DNA of 64,000 bases. Source: a bacterium (GTDB lineage Bacteria; Armatimonadota; Abditibacteriia; Abditibacteriales; Abditibacteriaceae). How positions within the stretch are numbered: the first letter of the stretch is position 1; every line of letters starts with the position of its first letter. Made by a program: the position numbers and the translations under genes. Under the pieces are notes generated by a model. That model searched no databases, had not been told where the DNA came from, and worked only from the letters and a program-made list of their open reading frames with translations. Location of the stretch: contig SDZD01000010.1 in the NCBI GenBank assembly GCA_004172935.1, positions 98,589 through 162,588 of the forward strand. The letters run 5' to 3'. Shown here one piece after another: positions 53,638 through 63,374 of this stretch.

Positions 53638-55482
53638 TTATGGCGCTGGAGTCGCTGTTGGTTCCACTGTCGCCGTTTCTTCGGTGGCAGCAGGTGTAGC
53701 CTCGCTGCTTCCACCGCTATCAGCAGAGGAAGTATCAGGCGAGGCGTTTTGTCCGGTCGCGTTCATCATTTCCATACCGAAGCGGATGGGGACAGCGAAG
53801 GTGATGGCGGTTCCCTGCATGGTACGCCCAGCAAAGAAGATCGCGATTACGCGGCCTTTGTCATCGAACACAGGGCCGCCAGAGTTGCCGCCGCCCGTCG
53901 AGTTGACAGTAAGTTGGTAAGCATCTCCGAACAAAGACACTGTTGGGTCTTTGTCCTTGGACATGCTTTCGTCGCCGCGCAGCAGACGCCCGATGTTGCC
54001 AACGCTGACGGTGGGTTCGGGAATTTCGCGGATTTTGGCAGTGCGATTGAATACGTCTTGCGAACGTACCATACCGTAGACACCGGGCGAAATGGCGGGG
54101 TAGCCTAACACGATAGCGGCATCGCCGGTTTTGATGGTGTCGTAATTGTCGTTGAGTTCGACTTTACGCATCGTGCCCGGCAAAGTGATTTTGGCCATTG
54201 CCACGTCGTGACGGTCGGAAGGATAGACCGACCCAACCGGGATGCGGGTCTTCTGGCCGGGGAAGGTCGCGTAGAAATAGTCGTTGCGTCCTTCAAAGCC
54301 GCCCTGCAACTTTTGCCCGGCCTGTTTGGTTTCCGAGGGCACCCAATCAGAAGGAGCCTGTTGCAGCACTTCCAATTTCCCGTTCTGGAGTTTGACGATG
54401 CCGGGTGAGGCATAATCGGGGAAATGATAGGCGGTCATCCACGTGGAAGCAACGTGGCGGTTGGTTAGCATGAAGCCATCGTTGGAGATGATGAAGCCCG
54501 AACCCGTATGTTCGCCACCGATGGGGTGGTCGTTGGGAGTTACGGTCAACATCGGCTCGATGCTACCATCCGCAGTCTGGGTGTAGAGCGCCAACTCTTT
54601 ACCAGTTGATGGGTTGGTGTAGAACTGGTGATAGACCTGATTACCGTTAGGGGTATAAATCAGTTTCCAGCCGACTTGAAGCTGAGCAATTGCGTTGGCG
54701 TTAGCCGCAACGATTTCCGCAGGAGTCTTGGGGCCGTTCTTTCTGTCCTCTTCTTCTTTGCGCCGTTCTTCCTCGGCTTTCGCGTTGGCATCAGCGATTT
54801 GGCTATTGGCGTCGGCGATTTTGTTCTGTGCCGAATTTAACTGTCCACGCAATTCGCTCTCGGACTTATTGCCGCGCATGAAGAGCAGACCTGCGACCAG
54901 AGCGACCAATCCCAAACCGGCGATACCGACGAAGAGGGTAGTTTTTTGGCCTTGCTTGCGGGTGTCACCAATCATGCGCTCGACAGTGGCTTTACCAACA
55001 GTGGGTTTAACGTCGTTGGTCGCGGGAGGCACCGAAGAGGGGCCGGGGCCACCGCCGAAGCCACTGTTCATGGTGGCTCCTTCGCGCGTGGCGGGAGCGC
55101 CCATCACGGAGCTGGCCGCTGCTTCGCGCGTGCGGGCAGGAACGTTGGGACGTGGGTCGAGATCGAACTGAAATTCGGGGCCACCGGGGCCGAATTGCAC
55201 TACGTCGCCGGGAGCGATGGCGGCGCGACCAGAGAGGCGCTGTTTGTTCAGAAAGGTGCCGTTGCGCGAACCCATATCTTCAATGAAATAGGCGCTCGAA
55301 TTGCTTGGATCACGGATGACTTTGGCGTGCTGACGAGAAACGAGGTCGTCACGCGCAGGGTCATATTTGACCTGAGCCATGTCATCGCGACCGAAGATGA
55401 ATTCGGTTCTAGAATCGGCAGGGAACTCTTCAACTTGATTAGCTTTAGAACCGCTGAGATGTCGGAAAATAATGCGTTGCAC
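53638..55482 (-). CDS. FHA domain-trypsin-like serine protease fusion, membrane protein
   Basis: A 614-residue protein. FHA domain (about 25-105): FGRDDM, LVSRQHAKV, GSRNGTFLN, GDVVQFG, so it reads phosphothreonine in the cytoplasm. Then a linker and one membrane helix (about 181-203), a coiled coil (204-248), and an outer protease domain (about 320-575) with the full trypsin triad: His343 (TNRHVAS), Asp426 (DRHDVAM) and Ser534 (GGGNSGGPV). No PDZ domain is visible. It is a phospho-sensing transmembrane protease placed next to the kinases, which suggests that phosphorylation inside controls proteolysis outside. Confidence 0.9.
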   Translation of the reverse strand: MQRIIFRHLSGSKANQVEEFPADSRTEFIFGRDDMAQVKYDPARDDLVSRQHAKVIRDPSNSSAYFIEDMGSRNGTFLNKQRLSGRAAIAPGDVVQFGPGGPEFQFDLDPRPNVPARTREAAASSVMGAPATREGATMNSGFGGGPGPSSVPPATNDVKPTVGKATVERMIGDTRKQGQKTTLFVGIAGLGLVALVAGLLFMRGNKSESELRGQLNSAQNKIADANSQIADANAKAEEERRKEEEDRKNGPKTPAEIVAANANAIAQLQVGWKLIYTPNGNQVYHQFYTNPSTGKELALYTQTADGSIEPMLTVTPNDHPIGGEHTGSGFIISNDGFMLTNRHVASTWMTAYHFPDYASPGIVKLQNGKLEVLQQAPSDWVPSETKQAGQKLQGGFEGRNDYFYATFPGQKTRIPVGSVYPSDRHDVAMAKITLPGTMRKVELNDNYDTIKTGDAAIVLGYPAISPGVYGMVRSQDVFNRTAKIREIPEPTVSVGNIGRLLRGDESMSKDKDPTVSLFGDAYQLTVNSTGGGNSGGPVFDDKGRVIAIFFAGRTMQGTAITFAVPIRFGMEMMNATGQNASPDTSSADSGGSSEATPAATEETATVEPTATPAP

Positions 55483-55644
55483 GCGGAACCGTCCTTAAGG
55501 AAATTGGGATATTGACGTTGCTTTATTCCTCAAATATCAAGCTAACGTCGCGGCTTATCTTAGCTTAATTCCAAAAAGCACACAAGCAATTCGGACATTT
55601 GCAAGATGCATTCGTGATAGAGAGCCGCGTTTGCCATGAGGTGC

Positions 55645-56517
55645 CTACTGGCTCTGAGGTACCTCGCGGTTCAGAGCAATAATGCGATTCATGGCTGGGT
55701 AGGTATCATCGCTGAGCGATTCGCGCCTTCCCGAAGAAAAGACACGAAAAGTAGCGACGCGATAACCCGCTGTACCAGCGGAATGCACGTAAGCGCGCCG
55801 TCCCGAAGAGGGAGCGGAACTATCGCGGTTGACGATGCGCGTGAGGCGCAGCGGGGCCGAAATGGAGAGCATTTCGGTTTTGATGGCGACTTTTTGAGCG
55901 GGAGCTTTGGCGCCCGTCAGCAAGACTTCGAGCCTATCGCCACGCACGATGGCATGAATGCGAATAGGCCACGGATTTGGATTACGAAAGCGCAAGTCGA
56001 TGCCGGGAAAAGCAACCGCCGCATCGCGTCCAGGAACGATGTAATGCGGCACGAAGACGTGGGGATGGCGTTCGAGAACAGGCAATCCGGCCAACAGTGC
56101 GGCATTATAGAGGGTGGTCGAGGTCTGGCAAACGCCGCCACCGTAGGCGCGCACCAACTCGCCGTCGTAGGAAACCAGAGCTTTGACGTAGCCTTGATCG
56201 ACAGACCACGACTTCACTGTTTGGTTGAATGAGAAAATGGCGTGGGGAGCGACGAGGCGCCCATCTATAGAACGCGCGGCCAATAGCGCATTGCGCCGTT
56301 GGTTGAGGCTGCGCCCTTTGAGACTGGTGCTAAAAGCCGAGAGCTTCTGTTGAGATGGCGGCGCCGTGGTTAGCGACGCGACCAAAGCGCCGCCGCCGAG
56401 CATCAAAACCCCCAGAGCAGCGAGCGGGAGCGCATAGTTGGAAACGATGCGCGGCAGGGCGATGTGTCTGGGAGGTAGAACGGCGGGAACAGAAAGTGGT
56501 TCGGTGGTTTGCTGCAC
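55645..56517 (-). CDS. VanW family protein
   Basis: A 290-residue protein. I start at the GTG 56517: an AAGGAG lies 7 nt upstream, while the open frame to 56613 overlaps the preceding gene. One membrane helix is near 25-50. The VanW domain follows, with SRSIDGRLVAPHAIFSFN, YGGGVCQTSTTLYNAAL (the conserved Cys) and RFRNPNPWPIRIHA. VanW domains occur with G5 domains and in vancomycin clusters; the biochemistry is unknown, probably envelope related. It belongs to the same minus-strand series as the A2M gene. Confidence 0.9.
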   Translation of the reverse strand: MQQTTEPLSVPAVLPPRHIALPRIVSNYALPLAALGVLMLGGGALVASLTTAPPSQQKLSAFSTSLKGRSLNQRRNALLAARSIDGRLVAPHAIFSFNQTVKSWSVDQGYVKALVSYDGELVRAYGGGVCQTSTTLYNAALLAGLPVLERHPHVFVPHYIVPGRDAAVAFPGIDLRFRNPNPWPIRIHAIVRGDRLEVLLTGAKAPAQKVAIKTEMLSISAPLRLTRIVNRDSSAPSSGRRAYVHSAGTAGYRVATFRVFSSGRRESLSDDTYPAMNRIIALNREVPQSQ

Positions 56518-56563
56518 GAATGACTCCTTTATGTGTTGGATTTTTGGTTCGGTCGCAAAGCGC

Positions 56564-59500
56564 TTATTCGGCCTGAACGGAGACGCTGGTTTCGCCGCTT
56601 TCGGCGCGCACATCCGGGTCGTACATGGCTTGAAGCATGGCAGGCAAGGCGTTGAAGGTGCCGGGCGTTTGGGCGCGCAGGTTGTATTCGATAACGTGCT
56701 TGCCTTTGGTCATGTGGCGGGCGAAGAAGGCGATACGGTCGTCGCGAACATCGGTGCTCGACCACCAGTAATCCCAGTTGTCGTTGCCTTCGCTGGCGTC
56801 GCCGCGCTCGGTGGTTTCGCAACCCGATGGGAAGGCGTCTTCGATGAGGACGTAACTAAGGTCGCGTGGGACGTTGAAGGTGAGGCGAACACGGATGCGG
56901 TCGCCTTGATTGAGGTTGTTATTGGTAGCCTCGGTGGTGAGGCTCCAGCTGTTATCGCCCGTCGCGCGCGGCAAGAGGCGGCGGTATTCGCGCGAGATGG
57001 TAATAGGCAACGCACCAGAGACGGGCGGCAACGGGGCATAGGAGCCGAGGGTCTGGCGCATTTGCACGGCATAGAAAACTGGCGCACCAGTCCCTGTGCG
57101 TTGCAGGGCGAGGGTGTTTCCAGAAGAACGGAGCTTTTGCCACGGCACATCGACCACGAACTCGCGGGCGGAAGTAGTAGGAGCGAGAGTGCGGTTGGAG
57201 ATGGACTCGCCGTTGAGCAGGACTTTGATGGAGCCAGCGGCGGAAATGGGAGCGGGGTTAGCGTTCAAGTAATCGCAGAGAGCGCCGAGAGTCCAGGCAG
57301 TGTCGCGCGTGCTGCCCCAGTCGTCGTTGTTGCGCCGCGCCATCATCCAAAGGAGAACGCCATTAATGCGCGAATCTTTGGGATTGTTGGCGACGATGGC
57401 TCGCAAGCCCATCGCGGTGGCGGTTTTGTCGTTCCAGTCGGACCATTCATCGTGACCGCTGCCCTTCCAATAAAGAAGTTGGTCGCCTTCGTTTTGGAGC
57501 TGGGATTGGAGGTCTGCCCAGGCAGACGAGGGGATGGCGAGTTTCTTATCGAGCAATACCAACGAGGCGAGGGCCTGTGGGTCGAGCGAGGCGGTTTGGA
57601 AAGCCATACGCGCTTTGCGGATTTGGGCTTTCTCGGCGTCGGTTGGCAAGGAAGAGGCGAGGGCGTAGAGCAAGAAGGCGCGAGTGTTTTCCCAGTTGGG
57701 GCGCTGCCATGCCGGAAGCGGTTTGGCGGGCGCCGCGAGCATCTGGATTCCCGCTTGCCGTCCGCGCGAAAGCATGTCGTCGGAAACGGAGTAGCCTTCG
57801 GCGCGCGCTTGCGACAGGCCATAAAGGACATAGGCAGTCATCCACGGATCGTCGTCATCGGCTTCCCACCAGCCCCAACCGCCGCTTTCGTGTTGGAAGC
57901 GGGCGAGACGAGTGACACCGTCGCGCACCATTTTGGGGAGCTGCGCGCGCATTTTCTGGGTTTGGGCATCCTGAGCGCCGCGCAAACGGAGGGTGCGTTG
58001 CACCAGAATGTCGGGCAAGAAGCGGCTCATGGTTTGTTCGGTGCAACCGTAAGGGAAGCCGATGAGCGAATTGAGGCCACCGACGAGGGCATCGGAGATG
58101 GAGGGGGTGACTCGTATCGTTACCCTACTCGCCGAATTGATGGCGGAGGCATTGGGGCTGATTTTTTGGGAGAAGGTGCCGTTGCTATCGAGGTGGCCGA
58201 CATAATTATCGATGCGCTCGCGTCCGTGGGCGCGTACAGGCACTTGAGTTTCGAGAGCGTCGGTGAGTTGGACTCCGTTGGTGCTAGGCGTCCATGCTGA
58301 GAGTTTGAGATTGGCGCTGTTGGAGAAGTTGAGGCCAGAACCTTCGGTTTCGACGGGCCAGATGACCTGAGCGACGCCACCGGGAGCGACAGTTACCAAG
58401 CGCGTTTCGTCGCCAGTAAGAGTTAACCCCTGAGCTTCGATTTTGACGTTGGCTTGCTGCTGCTCTGCGGTTTCGTTGTGGATGAGGGCGGTGACTTGCG
58501 CATGGTCGCCGCCAGTAAAAAAGCGCGGGGTTTCGAGGCGAACGAAGAAATCTTTGGCGACGACAACTTTCTGGGTACGGCGCCCGAAGGAGGTGCCCAA
58601 AGTTTGGGCGACTGCAGTTGCTCGCCATGTGGTGAGGTTATCGGGGAGTTGGAAGGATACGGTGGCGTGACCTTCGCGGTCGGTTTGCACATCGCTTTGC
58701 CAGAAGGCGGTGTCGAGGAATTTGCGGCGCGCTTCGATGTTGGGTTCGGCTTTATTAACATCGCCCAAATAGAGCGGCTCGAAGGAATAGCTGGTTTGAA
58801 CGCTGTTGGGGCGATGAGGGTAGAAGGCGCGGCGCAGAGCAGCGGGGTCGTCTTCCCGTAAGGCATAGATGGACTCATCAACAACACCGAAAGAGAGATC
58901 GGCGGCGACGGGCTTTCCGGCGAAGTCGGTGGTTTGAACCTGATAAGTGATTTTGTCGCCAGGGGCGTATTTGGCACGGTCGGCTTGAATGTTGACGCGA
59001 AGAGTACGCTGGGGCACTTCGACACGCAGCGAGGCTTCGCTGGAGGCGAACTTTTTATCGCGCACAGTGCAAGCGGCGAGGGTGACGTTAGGGCCGTAAT
59101 CGGAAGTGAGAGGGATGGTGATGGCGGTGCTGCGGTGAGTGAGAGGCACTAGCCAGGAGCGGAAGAGTTTGGAACCTTCGATGGTGACGAGGGCGGTGCC
59201 GCCGCTTTGCTCGGCGTTGAGCAGGACGCGGGCGGTTTCGCCAGTGCGGTAGCGCTTTTTATCGGTGAGGAGGGCGAGCGATGAATAGGGGGCGTCATAG
59301 TCGCCGCCTTCGTTGCCCGCAATCCAGAGGGTGCGGGTGGCGACGATGTCGCGTCCCTTGGAATCGCGGGTTTGGGCGCGCAGAGTCCAGACGCCTTCTT
59401 TGGGCGGAGTAATGGGGATACGGGCCACGCCTTTGGCGTCGGTGGTGCCGCGCACTGTTTGCGTTTTGCCTTCCTGCCATTTGTCGTTTTTTGTGTCCCA

Positions 59501-61486
59501 GTTGCGGTAGAGGCAAGCGAGTTCGATGGGTGCGTTGGGGATGGCTTTACCGTTGAAATCGTTGGCGGATACCGTCAGCATGGTTTGTTGACCGGGAAGG
59601 GCAAAGTAGCCTTCGGTCTGGGTTTGCAGACGGAAATCGCCGGAGGAAACGGGCACTGCCCCACTCGCCTCGACTTCGCGGCCAGCGGCGTCTTTCACGC
59701 TGAGTTGGACGGAGTAGATTTGATCTTGCGGCTCGTCGGCGAAGATGTCGGTGTTCGCCGATTCGTCGTCGCTGTTTTCTTGTTGACCATCGTTCTGATT
59801 GGCCTCGAAGCGGATGACGGCGTGGCCGCTGGCATCGAGAGTGACATCGCCTTCGCTGATGATTTCGCCGGAGTAGTCGGCGTAGGAACCCTCGCTTTCG
59901 CCGTCTTCATAATCGGAGGCGTCGCTATCATCGGCATAGAGCGAGGCCCAATCGGGGGCGCGGGTGATGGTGTAATGGGTTTTGGCTCCGGCGACGGGGG
60001 CGCCGAAGTAGTAGGTGCTTTCGACCATCATTTCGACTTGATCGCCGAAGGAGTAGTGTTTTTCGTTGGGGGTGACGGTCGCGGAGAATTCGGGCTTGCG
60101 ATAGGAGGCGACAGAGAAATCGGAGGTGTGTTCTTCGCCGTCGATGGTCATGACCATCGAATAGTAGCCGCTGGGCGCTTCGCTCGAAAGCTCGAAGGCG
60201 CCGGAGAAGGCACCGTAATTATTGGTTGTGGCGCTGGAAATAGCGACCTGTTGGCCTGATGGGTCGCGCACCTCGAAATCGACTTTTTGACCGGTGGGGA
60301 CGGAGTAACGAAGGCCGGAATCGAGGGTGCGGCGCGCGATGCCTTTCCAGGAGACACGGCCACCGGGTCGATAGATGGGGCGGTCGGTGTAGGCGTGGAC
60401 AGTGTAACCGCCGTGGCCCTCATCTTCGCCGCCATCGTATTGGCCCACGGTGGCTTCGTTTTGACCGTAGGAAGCCAACGAGAGCAGACGCCCGCCGCCA
60501 CTTTCGGAGTTGGAGGCGAGTTTGATGGTTGCCAGACCTTCTTTATCGGTGCGGGCGGAAGTGAGAACTTTGCCGTCCTGTAGGACGCGGATGGAGGCGT
60601 TGGGGCGGGGGGCGCCGCTTTGGGAATCGACGGCGTAGGCGAGCAACTGGCCGGGGGCTTTTTTAACAACGAGGGCCAAGTCGGAGACGCTCATCTGGGC
60701 GCACACCGAGTTTTTGCCGTGGGCGACTTCGACCAGGTAGAGGCCCGCGCCGGGAGTGCCCAGTTTCAGTCGCTCGTGGTAGAAGCCTTCGATGTCGGCG
60801 CCTTTGAGGGCGACGGTGCGGTTTTCGAGAAGTTGGGGAGCCGCCGTGCCATTGGGGTGTAGGAGTTCGGCGGGCAAGGTGGGGATAGTCTCGTAGCGAT
60901 TGGAGACGCGGCTGAGAGCGGAGGCGGCTTTGGGGTCGCGCAGGATGTCGGCGAGACGGGCGCGAAAAACTCGGACGCGGATGGAATCGGAGCCAGCGGC
61001 TTTGGCGCCATCAACGTAGCCATGTACAGGGAGAATGACGGATTCGGATGGCAGAAATTCGCGCTGCTGTTGGGAAACCTGCAAATCGGGTTGGGAGCGT
61101 TTGAGGCGTAGCGCGACATCGGAGGTTTCGTCTTCACTGATAACGACCGAGCGCTCGTTGGTGGCGTGGGCGCGAGTGGCGGCGGAGAGATGGTAAGAGC
61201 CAACCAGGACGTGCGATAGCTCGAACTCGCCGTTAGCGTCGGTGGTGGCGCGCAAGCGGCGCACACCCTGACCAGAGTTTTCGCTGTCGGGTTCGTCGTC
61301 CTCGTTGGCAGAGACGAGGGTGACTTTGACGTTAGCGAGGGGTTTACCAGTCTCGGTGAGGATGGCGCGACCGTGAACACGTCCGGTCGGTTTTTCCTGG
61401 GAAACCGAGGCCAGCATCACGCCCCCAACACCGAGGAGGGCCAATAAAGCGCCGACTGTGCGCGGTAAAACAGATAATGCGTTCAT
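56564..61486 (-). CDS. bacterial alpha-2-macroglobulin family protein
   Basis: A 1640-residue exported protein. A signal or membrane anchor is at 1-30. A carboxypeptidase-like regulatory domain (40-130) follows: GRAILTETGKPLANVKVTLVS. MG-type beta domains come next, a stretch VTLDASGHAVIRF, and in the second half the reactive thioester loop FPYGCTEQTMSRFLP with Cys1148 and Gln1151. The end has the macroglobulin receptor-like domain (ISREYRRLLP... DVRAESGETSVSVQAE). Bacterial A2Ms trap attacking proteases in the periplasm or at the surface by thioester crosslinking. Usual partner PbpC is not nearby; a polytopic membrane protein overlaps its start by 4 bp. Confidence 0.92.
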   Translation of the reverse strand: MNALSVLPRTVGALLALLGVGGVMLASVSQEKPTGRVHGRAILTETGKPLANVKVTLVSANEDDEPDSENSGQGVRRLRATTDANGEFELSHVLVGSYHLSAATRAHATNERSVVISEDETSDVALRLKRSQPDLQVSQQQREFLPSESVILPVHGYVDGAKAAGSDSIRVRVFRARLADILRDPKAASALSRVSNRYETIPTLPAELLHPNGTAAPQLLENRTVALKGADIEGFYHERLKLGTPGAGLYLVEVAHGKNSVCAQMSVSDLALVVKKAPGQLLAYAVDSQSGAPRPNASIRVLQDGKVLTSARTDKEGLATIKLASNSESGGGRLLSLASYGQNEATVGQYDGGEDEGHGGYTVHAYTDRPIYRPGGRVSWKGIARRTLDSGLRYSVPTGQKVDFEVRDPSGQQVAISSATTNNYGAFSGAFELSSEAPSGYYSMVMTIDGEEHTSDFSVASYRKPEFSATVTPNEKHYSFGDQVEMMVESTYYFGAPVAGAKTHYTITRAPDWASLYADDSDASDYEDGESEGSYADYSGEIISEGDVTLDASGHAVIRFEANQNDGQQENSDDESANTDIFADEPQDQIYSVQLSVKDAAGREVEASGAVPVSSGDFRLQTQTEGYFALPGQQTMLTVSANDFNGKAIPNAPIELACLYRNWDTKNDKWQEGKTQTVRGTTDAKGVARIPITPPKEGVWTLRAQTRDSKGRDIVATRTLWIAGNEGGDYDAPYSSLALLTDKKRYRTGETARVLLNAEQSGGTALVTIEGSKLFRSWLVPLTHRSTAITIPLTSDYGPNVTLAACTVRDKKFASSEASLRVEVPQRTLRVNIQADRAKYAPGDKITYQVQTTDFAGKPVAADLSFGVVDESIYALREDDPAALRRAFYPHRPNSVQTSYSFEPLYLGDVNKAEPNIEARRKFLDTAFWQSDVQTDREGHATVSFQLPDNLTTWRATAVAQTLGTSFGRRTQKVVVAKDFFVRLETPRFFTGGDHAQVTALIHNETAEQQQANVKIEAQGLTLTGDETRLVTVAPGGVAQVIWPVETEGSGLNFSNSANLKLSAWTPSTNGVQLTDALETQVPVRAHGRERIDNYVGHLDSNGTFSQKISPNASAINSASRVTIRVTPSISDALVGGLNSLIGFPYGCTEQTMSRFLPDILVQRTLRLRGAQDAQTQKMRAQLPKMVRDGVTRLARFQHESGGWGWWEADDDDPWMTAYVLYGLSQARAEGYSVSDDMLSRGRQAGIQMLAAPAKPLPAWQRPNWENTRAFLLYALASSLPTDAEKAQIRKARMAFQTASLDPQALASLVLLDKKLAIPSSAWADLQSQLQNEGDQLLYWKGSGHDEWSDWNDKTATAMGLRAIVANNPKDSRINGVLLWMMARRNNDDWGSTRDTAWTLGALCDYLNANPAPISAAGSIKVLLNGESISNRTLAPTTSAREFVVDVPWQKLRSSGNTLALQRTGTGAPVFYAVQMRQTLGSYAPLPPVSGALPITISREYRRLLPRATGDNSWSLTTEATNNNLNQGDRIRVRLTFNVPRDLSYVLIEDAFPSGCETTERGDASEGNDNWDYWWSSTDVRDDRIAFFARHMTKGKHVIEYNLRAQTPGTFNALPAMLQAMYDPDVRAESGETSVSVQAE

Positions 61487-63096
61487 TGCGAAACTCCCGA
61501 AGAAGAGTGTTGGCGTCCCTGAGACCAGAGAAACGCGCGTGAGATTAAATCAACGACCAAAACCAATACGACAGCGCCTCCAAGACCCCAGAGCAGGAAA
61601 TGCATCCTCTGGGAACGGGACAGTTCGGCCAGAGGCAGGAACCGAATCGTCCACTGGGTTATGACAAGCGAGAGGGCCAAAGCGAAAAGGGCGATGGCCG
61701 AAGAGCGGGCGGCAGATGTTGCCGATCCATTCCAACCTGCGAGGGCCAGAGCCATTCCCGCGAAGACGGCGGGGAGAACCTTGATGCCCCAGATGGAAAG
61801 AACTGCGCTGGGGATTAACAGAGTCAGAATGCCGATGCCGACGAACTGTAGCAGGGAGGAAACGGGATGGGAGCGCGCTTCGTGGGCGCCGAACCAGAGC
61901 GAGGCTAACCAAGTGGGGACTATGGCGCCAAGCAGAAAACCGAAAAGGGCGAACTGATCGACGAGATTGACTCCGCGCAGGTCGAGGCGGAAGCGAGTGG
62001 CGAAGACTCGCGATATGAGTAGGACGGCCAGAAATGCGGCCAACAAGGTGGCGGTTTGAGCGACATCAAGGCGGGCTTTTTCTTCGGTATGGGACGAGGG
62101 CCAGAGCAGAAGAGAGATGGGCCACGCAGCAAGGAGCATCAGGCCGACGCCGAAGCCCTGAAGGAACGAGTACGCGAGCATGAAGGCGCACAGGGTGAGA
62201 AGGATGGCGACGGGGGGGATCGTCGTGTGACGGGAACTCTCTGCCGCACTTTGCGAGGATTCCCAAAGCAGTCCCCAACCGAGAAGGGCGAGTAGCGCCC
62301 CAATGGCGAGGCAGTAGAGCATTTTCAGGTCGTCGAGGACTCGTGTGGCGAGGAGGAAACCGAGTCCGAGAGGAACGATGAGGCAGAGTGCAGATGTGAT
62401 GAGGGGGGCGGGCGACTTGGCCTGTTCCCTATTAGATTCGCTGAGGAGCATTCCCAAGAGAAGGGCGAGACTAATGCTGGCAGCGAGAACAACGGCGATG
62501 GCGGAATGTGTTCCGCGCGGAAGCTCGGCGATGGAGAAGTCGCGGTAGACGCCCAGTGCGGCTACGGAGCAAAGGGCTGCTACGAAGGCGGAGCCGTTGA
62601 GCAGTCCTAGCGCCAATGCGGGCGGGGCGCCTCTCTCGGTTGGAGCGTGAGGCGCACACAGCCAGACGAGGGAAACGACGCACCATCCCAACGAGGCGCC
62701 CAAGAGCGCTTCGATAACAGCGTGGCGCATCCATAGTAGAGGAATGCACGCCACTATGAGGGAGCCGAAAAGGGAGATTACGGCGAGGTGTCTGCCACTG
62801 TTAGTTTCTCGGCCAGCACGGAAGGCGACTGAGGCGGAGATGAAGGCGATGAGGCCGCCTAGCAGGAAGCCGCGCCCCCAACCCTGTCCTGCGGAGAAAG
62901 GAGCTTTGGTTGGCAGGGTGGCGAGCCAAACGAGAACCGGCAATGCCAGCCCCAGCCATGTAAAAGGGGCTGGATTACTGGAGCGTGGCGAAGTTATATC
63001 GGAGGGATTTTGATTGCCCCGCGACGCCAACAGCAGAAGAGATAGCCAACCAGCCAATCCGACTGCCAACGAACCCCATAACATCTTGTGTTCCAT
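61483..63096 (-). CDS. polytopic membrane protein, unknown function
   Basis: A 537-residue protein with about 14 predicted helices spread along the whole length and short polar loops (for example HKMLWGSLAVGLAGWLSLL at the start, WGLGGAVVLVLVVDL at the end). There is no signature of a known transporter; cytoplasmic loops carry a few Arg/Ser-rich stretches. The stop overlaps the A2M start (ATGA), so translation is coupled and a joint function is likely. AAGGAG lies 10 nt before the ATG. It is the first gene of the 48-63 kb cluster. Confidence 0.8.
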   Translation of the reverse strand: MEHKMLWGSLAVGLAGWLSLLLLASRGNQNPSDITSPRSSNPAPFTWLGLALPVLVWLATLPTKAPFSAGQGWGRGFLLGGLIAFISASVAFRAGRETNSGRHLAVISLFGSLIVACIPLLWMRHAVIEALLGASLGWCVVSLVWLCAPHAPTERGAPPALALGLLNGSAFVAALCSVAALGVYRDFSIAELPRGTHSAIAVVLAASISLALLLGMLLSESNREQAKSPAPLITSALCLIVPLGLGFLLATRVLDDLKMLYCLAIGALLALLGWGLLWESSQSAAESSRHTTIPPVAILLTLCAFMLAYSFLQGFGVGLMLLAAWPISLLLWPSSHTEEKARLDVAQTATLLAAFLAVLLISRVFATRFRLDLRGVNLVDQFALFGFLLGAIVPTWLASLWFGAHEARSHPVSSLLQFVGIGILTLLIPSAVLSIWGIKVLPAVFAGMALALAGWNGSATSAARSSAIALFALALSLVITQWTIRFLPLAELSRSQRMHFLLWGLGGAVVLVLVVDLISRAFLWSQGRQHSSSGVSQ

Positions 63097-63123
63097 ACGC
63101 TTGCTACTCCTTCAAACACATAC

Positions 63124-63150
63124 AGATTGATATTAATTCTATATCAATCT
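63124..63150. promoter_or_regulatory. operator-like inverted repeat upstream of the A2M/kinase cluster
   Basis: AGATTGATAT (63124-63133) and ATATCAATCT (63141-63150) are perfect 10-bp arms separated by 7 bp. The loop and last arm base overlap the -10 box, so a bound repressor would block it. Confidence 0.6.
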
Positions 63151-63163
63151 AGAGTAATTACAA
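63136..63163 (-). promoter_or_regulatory. putative promoter of the A2M/kinase cluster
   Basis: On the minus strand TTGTAA (63158-63163), 16 bp spacer, TAGAAT (63136-63141), 40 bp before the ATG of the polytopic membrane protein. Confidence 0.55.
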
Positions 63164-63374
63164 GGGAGTGTGTCCATTGAATCCTGAGTAGATTTTTAGC
63201 TCCTGTGGGCGGTCTGACTGTGGCGATGGAAAAAGAGTTCCAAACAGTTTCAAGTGGTGGGGTGGGAGGCGTATTTTGGGGGATTAATCAATCTTTTTGA
63301 GGGGAGAATCAATGTTTGAAAATTGATTCTCCAGGGCATTTGAGTAGGTTTAAGGTGTTATAGCCACCCAAAGA

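Noticed and set aside
56438..58300. A 620-codon open frame on the plus strand inside the A2M gene
   Set aside because: It is exactly antisense to conserved A2M sequence including the thioester; its product is Gly/Val/Arg-rich without domains. It is a shadow of codon bias.
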